The translations under genes were made by a program, and so were the position numbers. Positions 45,525-55,100 of a DNA stretch of 64,000 bases are shown here, in pieces. The stretch comes from an uncultured delta proteobacterium (GTDB taxonomy: Bacteria > Myxococcota_A > Polyangia > Polyangiales > Polyangiaceae), in NCBI GenBank assembly GCA_903906315.1, contig CAIVJW010000017.1:1-64000 (forward strand), given 5' to 3'. How positions within the stretch are numbered: the stretch's first letter is position 1; every line of letters starts with the position of its first letter. The notes beneath the pieces are model-generated. The model made no database searches and had not been told where the DNA came from. It saw only the letters and a program-made list of their open reading frames with translations.

Positions 45525-46622
45525 GTGATCGACGACGTCGAGAGGCACGAGTCCCCGAACCATCCGATCGAACCGAGGGCCGCGACGTCGTCCGGACCGG
45601 GAGATGCGGCGGAGCCGTACCGCGCCGCGTCGACGGCGACGCCCACCAGCGACGGCTTCCGCGGCGACGGCGCGCGGCACGCGCCGCGGCAAGACGAGCC
45701 GTTCGAGATCGGCCTCGTGGCGCTCGGCCCGGTGCGCGGGGATCGCAAGATGCGCGAGCACGCGCTCGTGCTGCAGTCGATGGGCGTCGGCCACGCGGTG
45801 CGTCCGACGCAGGCGGGCTACTTCCTCCTGGTGCCCGAAGCGGACGAGCCGCGCGCGCGGGCGTCGATCGATCGCTACGAGGAGGAGAACCGCGACTGGC
45901 CGCCGCGCCCGAGGCGCGAGCGCCCGGGTTTCGCTGGCGCGCCGCTCGCGCCGCTGCTGTTCCTGGCCGTGGCCGCGTTCTTCGTCCTCGCGACGGGCCC
46001 GGTGGCGTCCGGATCGCGCTGGTTCCAGCACGGCACCGCCGTCTCCGATCTCGTGATCGGCCGCGAGCCGTGGCGCGCCGTCACCGCCCTCACCTTGCAC
46101 GCGGACTCGGTGCACATCCTCGGCAACGTCATCTCGGGCGGCGTGTTCGCGTCGGCCGTCGACCGGCGGCTCGGGCCCGGCCTCTCGGCGCTCGCGGTGC
46201 TCGCGTCGGGCGCGGCGGGCAACGCGGCGAACGCCCTGTGGCACCACGCGATCGGCGAAGGCGGGCACGCCTCCATCGGCGCGTCGACGGCCGTCTTCGG
46301 CGCGGTCGGCTTGCTCGCGGCGACGCAGCTCGTGCTCGATCGATCGCAGGCGCCCCGCGGTAGACGTTGGATCGAGGTGGTCGCCCCCGTGGTCGGCGGA
46401 GCCGCGCTGCTCGGATCGCTCGGCGCGAGCCCGCAGTCGGACCTCGGCGCGCACCTCTTCGGCTTCCTCGCGGGGATCGTGATTGGCCTGCCGATCGCGC
46501 TTGGCGTGCGCTGGCGCCGCGGGGGCCCGGTCGCGCGCGGCCCGCGCTGGTGGACGCAAGCGAGCGCGGCCGCGATCGCGGTCGGGCTGGTCGTCGGGGC
46601 GTGGCAGCTGGCAGCGCGTTAG
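45525..46622 (+). CDS. Rhomboid-family intramembrane serine protease
   Basis: This 365-residue protein starts at GTG. It has a cytoplasmic N-terminal domain (about 1-140) with a DNAJ-like or RRM-like core (EIGLVALGPVRGDRKMREHALVLQSMG), then a six-helix rhomboid domain. Catalytic Ser is in IGASTAVFG and His in DLGAHLFGFLAG; HADSVHILGNV carries the L1/oxyanion side. It cleaves transmembrane substrates. TTGACA at 45490-45495 is a possible -35, but the -10 (CAGGTT) is weak. The N-terminal extension is common in myxobacterial rhomboids. Confidence 0.9.
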   Translation: MIDDVERHESPNHPIEPRAATSSGPGDAAEPYRAASTATPTSDGFRGDGARHAPRQDEPFEIGLVALGPVRGDRKMREHALVLQSMGVGHAVRPTQAGYFLLVPEADEPRARASIDRYEEENRDWPPRPRRERPGFAGAPLAPLLFLAVAAFFVLATGPVASGSRWFQHGTAVSDLVIGREPWRAVTALTLHADSVHILGNVISGGVFASAVDRRLGPGLSALAVLASGAAGNAANALWHHAIGEGGHASIGASTAVFGAVGLLAATQLVLDRSQAPRGRRWIEVVAPVVGGAALLGSLGASPQSDLGAHLFGFLAGIVIGLPIALGVRWRRGGPVARGPRWWTQASAAAIAVGLVVGAWQLAAR

Positions 46623-46662
46623 CCGCGAGGGGGCCGCGACCGGACGCCGGCCCGCGGCGCCC

Positions 46663-47874
46663 TCAGACGGGCCACATGCCGACGGATCCGCCGACCCAGG
46701 TGAGCCCGCGGTTCTGGTCGACGCCGAGCATCTTGCCTCGCGAGAGGCGCACGAGGTTCAGCACCAGATGGGGCTCGGCGTCCTCGGGCGGGCGCAGGAA
46801 CATCATGCGGACCTCGGCCTTGACCCCGTTGCCGTCGGGCATCTTCAGCGCGGGCTCGTAGGTCACCTTCTCCTGCAGGAGCCAGCCGTGCCGCTCCGCG
46901 GGCGGGATCGCGGCGATGTCCTCGGGCGTCGGGTCGACCTTCACGCCCGACCCCGCGAAGGAGAAGAGCGGCTTGAGCACGTAGCGATCCGCGAGGTCCG
47001 CCGGGAGCTCCGTCACGTCGGACAGGTAGCGCGCCCGCGGGACCGCCGGGTGATCGACGTGCGGCAGGGTGTATTTCGACCAGAGCCAGTACCAGTTCGG
47101 GTGCGGGACCCAGGTCACGTCCAGCTCGTCGGTGTACGAGAACGGCAGCGCGACGCGCTTGGACTCGAGCTCGTCGAAGACGACGCGGTTGTAGATGCGT
47201 CGCAGCTCGACGAGCTTGCCTTCCTTGCGGCGGAAGAGCCGGCGGCCCTCGCGCACGAGCTCGGTGGGGCACATCGAGTCGATGCCCACCAGCTGCTTCG
47301 TCGCGACGAAGTCGGGGTAGGTCTTCTGCGCCTCGGGCGCGAGATCGAGCAGCACCACCGACTCCGGATCCTCGCCCGCGAGCAGCGTGCGGCGGAACGC
47401 GGAGATGAAGCTCTCGCGGTCGTGGCCCGAGAAGTAGATCGACCAGCTCTTGTCGAGCCCGGGGAGGTCGCGCATCACCTCCGCGAACGTGTCGGCCTGC
47501 ACGACCATCAGGGCGTAGAGCGACGGGAACGCCTGCAGCTCGACCACGCGGCCGTCGAGCTCGCCGTCCGGGCCGCGCACGATGGCGAAGTCGACCTGGG
47601 TGCAGGCCGGCCAGCCCGCCAGACCGGGCACGTCGAGGTGCTTCGGGATCGCGGGGCGCAGGCGCTCGGTCAGCGCAGGCGAGGAGATTTGCTTGACGAT
47701 CTCGCTGGCGGACTTGGCGAGCCGATCGCGGAGGGCGGCCGGCAGGAAGAGCGGCGTCTCGGCGAGGGCGAACGGGACCGTGCAGCCGAGGCGGCGCTCG
47801 AGCAGGCCGCGGAAGCGGGCATAGACGGCGTCGGAATAGGCGGCGTTGTACGCGGCACGAAGCACCGGATCCAT
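46663..47874 (-). CDS. ATP-grasp-like protein
   Basis: This 403-residue cytoplasmic protein has the region DRYVLKPLFSFAGSGVKV followed by WLLQEKVTY and VKAEVRMMFL, which looks like the ATP-binding part of an ATP-grasp ligase, with an N-terminal domain (FALAETPLFLPAALRDRLAKSASEI) that may bind substrate. Members of such clades include glutathionylspermidine-synthase-like and circularly permuted ATP-grasp ligases. No specific reaction can be assigned. GCTACGAC is 9 nt before ATG 47874. It is divergent from the small lipoprotein gene. Confidence 0.72.
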   Translation of the reverse strand: MDPVLRAAYNAAYSDAVYARFRGLLERRLGCTVPFALAETPLFLPAALRDRLAKSASEIVKQISSPALTERLRPAIPKHLDVPGLAGWPACTQVDFAIVRGPDGELDGRVVELQAFPSLYALMVVQADTFAEVMRDLPGLDKSWSIYFSGHDRESFISAFRRTLLAGEDPESVVLLDLAPEAQKTYPDFVATKQLVGIDSMCPTELVREGRRLFRRKEGKLVELRRIYNRVVFDELESKRVALPFSYTDELDVTWVPHPNWYWLWSKYTLPHVDHPAVPRARYLSDVTELPADLADRYVLKPLFSFAGSGVKVDPTPEDIAAIPPAERHGWLLQEKVTYEPALKMPDGNGVKAEVRMMFLRPPEDAEPHLVLNLVRLSRGKMLGVDQNRGLTWVGGSVGMWPV

Positions 47875-47935
47875 GGTCGGTCCGTCGTAGCACGACCGCG
47901 CGCGGGAGCCTCCTTCTCCGCGGGGCACGGCGTGC

Positions 47936-47941
47936 TAGGCT
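47936..47941 (+). promoter_or_regulatory. -10-like TAGGCT, 6 nt before GTG 47948
   Basis: GC-TAGGCT, 6 nt, then the GTG of the 68-residue lipoprotein. It supports the short gene as real and suggests a leaderless message. Confidence 0.45.
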
Positions 47942-47947
47942 CCCGCC

Positions 47948-48154
47948 GTGCTCACCCGACGCATCGCCACGTTCCTCCTCGGGGCCGGCCTCGCCGTGCT
48001 CCTCGGGGGCTGCTCCGCGCTCACCCACGCGAGCGAGCTGACCATCACGGCCGAGCCGATTCCGCCGATGAACGCGCCGCCGCCGGCCGCCGTGGCGCAG
48101 GCGCCCGTGGCTCCGCCGTCGGGTGGCGCTCCGGCCCCAGCCCAAGGTGGCTGA
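47948..48154 (+). CDS. Small lipoprotein
   Basis: This 68-residue protein has a signal peptide (RRIATFLLGAGLAVLLGGC) with a clear lipobox and a short Pro/Ala-rich mature part (about 46 residues). GTG 47948 is supported by TAGGCT 6 nt upstream. No family was recognised. It may be an envelope small lipoprotein like others in myxobacteria. A hairpin (48168-48186) follows. Confidence 0.6.
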   Translation: MLTRRIATFLLGAGLAVLLGGCSALTHASELTITAEPIPPMNAPPPAAVAQAPVAPPSGGAPAPAQGG

Positions 48155-48462
48155 GGCCACTAGGCCGAGGCTCCAGGTTGGAGCCTGAGCGAGAGACCCC
48201 GGCTCGGGAGGCGACGGCGCCCCGGGCTGCGACGGTGTAGAAGGCGCTTCTGCGCGGACCTCCGCGCCTCGAGAGCGGCGGCGACGCCAGCGTGCGCGAT
48301 GGCGTGCGCGCGCTCGCCGAGGCCGAGGTTCCGCGCCACGCTCGCGCCTGGGACGAGGCAATCAGGTTGCCGCGTCGGCTCGACCCGCAAGCCCGCAAAT
48401 GCCGACCTCCTCGGCGTCGGCTGCGGCGAGGTCCACGGAAGTACCACCAGTAGGACGGAGGG
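48155..48462 (+). other. 308-bp gap with no gene
   Basis: No gene was recognised here. The first part holds the hairpin at 48168-48186. The last part contains the GGAGGG ribosome-binding site immediately before ATG 48463. The remainder has high GC and no repeat that I can see. Confidence 0.5.
48168..48186 (+). terminator. Hairpin after the small lipoprotein gene
   Basis: AGGCTCCA pairs with TGGAGCCT around a GGT loop, a perfect 8-bp stem 13 nt past the stop codon. No U-tract follows. Confidence 0.4.
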
Positions 48463-49080
48463 ATGATGAACGTGCTCGGAATGCGACGGATCGCCGCTCT
48501 CGCTGCCGTCACGGCGGTGTGCGGGGCGTGCAACAAGACGCCCGAGCCCACGCCGATCGCGCGCCCGGCCGGCACGTCGCCCGCCGCGGCGAGCCCGGCG
48601 GGGTCCGGTGCGGGCGGACCGCAGGCCAAGGCGGGCGACCTCGTGTGGGACGTGCCGGCGGCCTGGCGATCGGTCCCGAACAGGAGCCCGATGCGCCGCG
48701 AAACCTACCACCTGCCGCCGGCGCCCGGCGATCCGGACGACGCCGAGATGGCCGTGTCGCGGGCGGGCGGTTCGATCGAGGCGAACCTCGAGCGGTGGAA
48801 ATCGCAGCTGAGCGACGGGCCGGCCGGTTTCCCGAAGCGCGAGGAGGTGAAGGTCGGCGACCTCAAGGTCACGATCGTCGAGCACCGAGGGACGTTCACC
48901 GCGATGAACGCCATGCCCGGCACCGCCGACGCGCCCCCGCGCGCCGGCTGGGCGCTCCTCGGCGCCATCGTCGAGGTCGGAGCGGCACCGTATTTCTTCA
49001 AGGTCACCGGACCGGAGCGGACGGTGAAGGCGGCGCGCGCGGACTTCGACAAGCTCATCGGTAGCATCCGGCCGAGGTGA
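48463..49080 (+). CDS. Hypothetical lipoprotein
   Basis: This 205-residue protein has a signal region (IAALAAVTAVCGAC) whose lipobox is imperfect (CGAC). After an Ala/Pro/Gly-rich linker comes a domain of about 150 residues (LVWDVPAAWRSVPNRSPMRRETYHLP, VTIVEHRGTFTAMNAMPG, YFFKVTGPERTVKAARADFDKLIGSI), which resembles orphan periplasmic domains in myxobacteria and planctomycetes. Alternative ATGs at 48466 and 48481 are possible; GGAGGG abuts 48463. Confidence 0.75.
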   Translation: MMNVLGMRRIAALAAVTAVCGACNKTPEPTPIARPAGTSPAAASPAGSGAGGPQAKAGDLVWDVPAAWRSVPNRSPMRRETYHLPPAPGDPDDAEMAVSRAGGSIEANLERWKSQLSDGPAGFPKREEVKVGDLKVTIVEHRGTFTAMNAMPGTADAPPRAGWALLGAIVEVGAAPYFFKVTGPERTVKAARADFDKLIGSIRPR

Positions 49081-49173
49081 AGCGTTGACCGTCCGCGCGA
49101 GCCGCACCGTAGGCTCCGCGGATTCGCTATGCTCTCGGGCTCCCGCGGCCGTCGCGGTCGCCGACGAGGAAGC

Positions 49174-52100
49174 ATGAGCATCGACGCCACCGACCAGGCC
49201 AGCGAGGGGCTCGCGCCCTCGGATCCCATGTCCCCCGCCCTCCTCGCGGCGGGGCACGCGCCCGACGACGACGCGCTGTGGGACGAGGCCGAGAGGGTCG
49301 CGGCCGACCTCGGCCGGCCCGACGAGATCGCAGCGCTCTACCGCACCGTGATGGCGCGCGACCTCGAGCCCACGCTCGGCGTTCACCTCGGCGAGCGCGC
49401 GGTGCGCTTCCACGGCGAGTGGTTCGAGGAGCCGGCGCCGCTGGCCGAGGTCCTCGGGCGCGTGCTCGCGATCGACCCGACGCAGACCTGGGCGTTCGAC
49501 CGGCTCTCGATGCTGCTCACGGTCGGGGAGCGGTGGGCCGAGCTGCTCGCGCTCTACGACCGCGTGCTGCCGTTCACGACCGACCCCGCGCGCCTGATCG
49601 TGCTGCTGAACGAGGCGGCGCACGCGGCGAAGGACTTCGCGGGCGACGCGGATCGGGCCATCCGCTACCTGGAGGCGCTGTCGGCCCGCAAGCCGGGCGA
49701 CGCGCAGGTCGCCTCGTCGCTCGAGCGCCTGCTCGAGCGCGAGCAGCGCCACGCGGACCTGATCCGGTTCTGGACGGGGCGGCTCGACCACACGACGCCG
49801 GACGCGTCCCAGGCGCTGCGCGTGCGCATCGCCACGTGCCAGCTCGAGCACCTCGGCGACGCGGCGGGCGCCCTCGCCGCGGCGCTGCCGCTCCTCGTGG
49901 ATCCGGCGCACGACGCCCCGGCGGCCGCGATCCTCGGCACGATCTCTTCGTCGGCCGCGGCGCCCGAGCCGACGCGGCGCGAGGCGCTCGACGCGCTGTG
50001 CGAGCACCACGCCTCGCACGGGCGACCGCACGAGGTCGCGCGCGCGCTCGAGGCGTCGCTCCCTGTCGCGCCGCCCGAGGCGCGCCCCGCGCTCCACCGG
50101 CGCATCGCGGACCTGTTCAAGAAGCTCGGCCGCCGCGAGGAAGCGACGCCGCACCTCGCCGCGCTGGTGACGATCGAGCCCGCGAACGACGCCGCCCGCG
50201 ACGAGCTGCGCGATCTGGCGACCAGCACCGGCAAGCTCGACGCCTTCGCGAGCGCCGTCGCGGCCGCGGCGGACGCCTGCGACGACGAGGCGCGCGCCGG
50301 CGCGCTGCGCGTCGAGGCTGCGCGCGTCTACGAGGAGGATCTCGGCGCCGCGCCTCGCGCGATCGCGCTCTATACGCGGGTCTTCCGCTCCACCGGCGCC
50401 GACGACGCGATCGCGCTCACCGTGTCGCGACGGCTCCGCGCGCTGCTCGACCCAGCGACCGATGGCCCCGACCTGCTCGACGTCTTCGAGCGGCTCGCGG
50501 CGCTCGAGCCCGACGACGACGCGCGGCGGGGAGCCCTCGGGCTCGGCGCCGAGCTCGCCGACGCGACCGGCGATCCGAACCGCGCGCTCGGTCTGTGGCG
50601 CCGCCGCCTGGACGCCGACCCCGCCGACCGCGAGGCGCTCGACGCCGTCGTCGGCCTGCTCGAGCGCGCTCGCAGGTACGAGCCCCTCATCAACGCGCTG
50701 CAGAGCCGCGCGGCCGCGGCCATCGACGATCGCGAGCGACGCGAGGACCTCACCGCGATCGCCACGATCTACGCCGATCGGCTCGACGCGGCGCCGGAGG
50801 CCATCGAGGCCTGGCGCGAGGTGGAGCGCGCGTTCGGCCCCGACGGCGAGACGACCGACGCCCTCGACGCGCTGCTGGGGCGGGTCGGGCGGTGGCAAGA
50901 GCTCGCCGAGCTGCTCGACGCCGCGACGGCACGCGAGGTCGATCCGGCCCGCCGCGCCCACGCGCTGCACCGCCTCGGCGACGTGTGCGTCGACCGGCTG
51001 GACGCGCTCGCGCGCGCCGCCGGCTGCTACGAGGCCGCGCTCGCGATCGACCCGGCCCACGACGGCGCGCGAGCGGGGCTCGCCACGCTCCTCGACGACG
51101 AGGGCTGCCGAGCCGGAGCGGCTCGCGTCCTCGCGGCAGCGTACGCCGCGACCGACGATTGGGCGGGGACGCTGCGCTTGCTGCCGCACCGGCTGGCGAC
51201 CGCCGCGGACGACGCCGAGCGCACCGAGCGGCTCCTCGAGGCGGCGCGGCTGCACGAGCTGCGCGCCGAGGACCTCGCGGGGGCGCTCGACGACGTGGCG
51301 CGCGCGATGCCGATCTCCCCGGAGGATCCGAGCATCGAAGAGGAGCTCCAGCGCCTCGCGCACGCGACCGGCGCGTGGGCGATCGCGTCGGACGCGTACC
51401 GCGCCGCGATCCCGCGCGCGACGGATCCTGCCCGGCTCGCGACGCTCCGGCACCATCACGGGATGCTGCTCGAGACCCGGATCGGCGATCTCCCCGCGGC
51501 GCTCGAGGCCTACCTCGCGATGGCCGCGCTCGCGCCGGGCAGCCTCGCCGCCGCGCAGGCGTCGGTGCGCGTCGCGGCGAGCACGGGGCGCTGGGACGTC
51601 GCGGCGGAGGCGACCCTCGACTCGGCGCGCGTGCGCGGGCGCGTCGAGCCGGCGCTCGTCGACGAGCTCGAGGCCGCCGCGGAGGCGGCGAGCGAGTGGG
51701 ACGCGGCCGCGGCCTCGCTGTGGGCCGCGATCGACGCGGCGAACGAGGATCGCGCGCTGGAGCCGGAGGTCGCCCGCGAGATCGGCATGCTGGTCGCAGC
51801 GTGGCACCGCGACCGGCGCGGCGACGCGGCGGCCGCGGAGCAAACGCTCGTCGCGACGCTCGCGCGGGCCGGCCAGAGCGTGCGCGCGCTCTCGGCCCTC
51901 GCCGACCTGCAGCGACGCGCGCCGGGCCGGTCGCTCATCGACACGCTGCTGGCGCTCGCGGCCGCAGGGCACGAGCCGCTCGAGTCGATGCGCGAGGCCG
52001 CCGAGGTCGCGCTGCGCGCGGTCGACCGGACGCTGGCTGCGACGATCCTGGAGCGGCTCTTCGCGCAAGCGTCGCAGCGCTGGGTCGACGAGGCGCACGA

Positions 52101-55100
52101 CGCCGGGCGCCTCGAGGATCACGCGACGTTCGCGCTCGATCGGCTCGTCGAGCTGTCGATCGCGGACCACGATCACAACCGCGCGCTGCTCCTGCTCGTC
52201 GAGGGCGCGCGCCTCCCCTTCTCGGTCGCGACCGCCCGCGCCATGGTCCACCGCGCGGCCGCCATCGCCGCCGACGATCTCCGCGACGCGGATCGCGCGA
52301 TCGCCCTCTACCGCGGCATCCTCTCGCGCGCGCCGGACGACGCGCCGGCGATCCTTCGCCTCGGAGAGCTCTTCCTCGCCGAGAGCCGGATGGACGACCT
52401 GGTCGCGCTGCGGCGCCACCAGATCGCGCTCACGCTGCCGACGATCGACGCGCCTCCGATCGAGGAGGACGCGTCCGAATTCGGCGCCCCGGACGATCGC
52501 GATCGGACGCCGCCTGCGCCCGCCGACGACGCCGTCGAGCGCCGCCTCGCGCTGCGGCTCGACATCGCCGCCCTGCTCGGCCGGACGGGCGAGATCGTCG
52601 GCCGCGTCGAGGCGCTCCTCGAGAACCTCGCCGAGCGCCCTGGCCACCTCGCGTCGGTGGAGGAGCTCGACGCGGTCCTCGGCGCCGCCGGCCGCCACGG
52701 CGAGCTCTGCGATCGGCTCACAGAGCAGGCCGCGACGGTCGAGGAGCGCGGTGATCGCGACGAGGCCCGCGTCCTCTGGGAGCGCGTCGGCGCCCTGGCC
52801 GAGGAGCAGCTCGTCGATCCGCCGCGCGCGATCGAAGCCCGCAAGCGCGCGGTGGCGATCGGCGAGACGCCGGCCTCGCTCGACGCGCTGGCCCGCCTGC
52901 ACGTCGGGCGAGGGCAGCACGCCGCCGCCGTCGGCTGGCTCGAGCGGCGCGCGGCGAAAGCCGAGCCCGCGGAGCGCGCCGGCATCGCGTCGCAGCTCGC
53001 CCGCGCGCACGTCGCGTCGGGGCGAGCGGAGCGAGCGCGCGCGTGCCTCGAGGACGCCCTCGCAGTCGAGCCGGGAGCCCGCGCGCTGCGCGCCGAGCTC
53101 GCGGCGCTCTACCGCACGTCGGAGGCGTGGGAGGACCTGGTCCGCACGCTCGCCGGCGGCGCGGCGAACACCGGCGACGTCGAGGCGAAGCTCGCGTTCC
53201 TGCGCAACGCGGCGGACGTCGAGCTCTCGAAGCGAAAGAGCCCTTCGGCGGCGATCCCGCTGCTCGAGGAGGCCACCGCGCTCGCGCCGAGCGACCGCGC
53301 GACGAGGACCCAGCTCGCCGACGCGCTCCGCGAGACGGGCCGCCTCGACGCGGCGCACGAGCTGCTCGGCAAGCTCGTCGAGGAGTTCGGACGGCGGCGC
53401 CCACCCGAGCGCGCGGAGCTGCACTTCCGGCTCGCGCAGGTGGCACGAGCGCGCCACGACCTCGGCGAGGCGCGCACGCAGCTCGAGTCGGCGACGAGCA
53501 TGGACGTCGGGCACGCCGGGGCCTATCGCGCCCTCGGCGACCTCTACCGTGACGAGGCCGAGCTCGAGCGCGCCGAGCGGGCGTACCGCGCGCTGCTGCT
53601 GATCGTCCTTCGCCGCGCCCGCGAGCCCGGCGAGGCCTCGGGCGCGAGCGAGGTCCTCCTCGAGCTGTACCGGCTCGCCAAGCGCCTGGACCGGGCCGAT
53701 CGCGCCGCCGAGGTCCTGGCCTCGGCCTTCGAAGCGGCCGGCGAGAGCGACGCCGAGTCGCGCATCTTCGAGAGGGCGCTCGTCGCCGCCGGCGAGCGTG
53801 AGCTCACCTTGCGGGCCCTCGAGGCGCGCCTCGCGCGCACCGAAGGCGGCGCCGCCGCGGCGCGGGTGCTGTCCGAGGTCGGGGACGTCCACGAAGCCCT
53901 CGGTCACGCGGCCGAGGCGCTCGACGCCCGCCTGCGCGCGCTCGGGCACGCCCCCACGGCCGCGGAGCTCCACGACGCCGCCCGAGCGGCCGCGTCGCGC
54001 GCCGGGGCGAGCGAGCGCTACGCGGGCGCGCTCACCGCGATCGCCGAACGCGCCAGGAGCGAGGCCGAGGGCGACCTCGCCTGCCAGCTCTACGTGAGGC
54101 TCGGCGAGGCGATCGAGGCCGACCTCGGTGACAAGCCCAGGGCGCGCGACGCCTACCGGAGCGCCGAGGAGTCGGGATCGGCCACGTTGCCGGTCTTCCG
54201 CGCCCTCGACCGCCTCGCGGCCGACCTCGGCGATCGAGACGGCCAGATCCACGCGCTCCGCCAGATCGTGCTCGCCGGCGGCGACGAGGGGGATCCGGCG
54301 CGCCAGACGGACGACCTCTACCGGCTCGCCCGGATGGAGCTCGCGTCGCAAGGCACGTTCGACCAGGGCATCGACACGCTCGTGTGGGCGCTCGATCACG
54401 AGGCGCGCAACGAGGACGCCGCGACCCTGCTCGAGGGCGCCGCCCGCCTGCGGCCCGAGCCTGCGGTGATCGCGCTTTACGAGCGCGTCGCGCGCGCGGC
54501 CGACGATCGGCCGCGCCTGCTCGACGCGATCGAGCTCGGCTCGCGCCTCGAGGGCGCCACCGTCGACGCGCTCCGCGAGGCGAGCGACCTCGCGACCGAG
54601 CTCGGCGACCCGGCGCGGGCCGAGGCGGCCCTGCTGCGCGCCGTCGAGGTGGCCGAAAAGGAGGGCAACGAGGCCGGCGCGGCCTGGGCGCTCGGCGCGC
54701 TCGCGGACGCGCACGAGCGCGCGGGCGAGCTCTCGCGCGCGGTCGAGTTCCTCCGCCGCGCCGCCGACCACGCCGACCCGGACGACGCGACGCGCCTCCG
54801 CGTCCGCGTCGCCGAGCTCGCGGCCGGTCCCCTCGGCGACCTCGCGCTCGCGATCGAGACCTACGAGCGGCTCCACGATCGCGAGCCGGGCGACAAGGCG
54901 TTCTGGGAGCCGCTCCTCGCGGCCCACCGCCGCCGCGGCGACGCAGAGGCCCTCGAGGCGCGGCTCGCGACCGTCATCGACGGCGTGTTCGAGGCCGAGG
55001 ACCGCGTGCGCCTGCGCCTCGAGCGCGCGAAGCTCCTGCTCGCGCGGGGCGACCGCGACGAAGACGCCATGGCCGTGCTGCGCGAGGTGCTCGACGAGGA

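Noticed and set aside
49085-49115. TTGACC/TAGGCT as promoter of the TPR gene
   Set aside because: Spacing is 19 nt, which is poor; the TATGCT hexamer at 49128-49133 is equally plausible, so neither was called.
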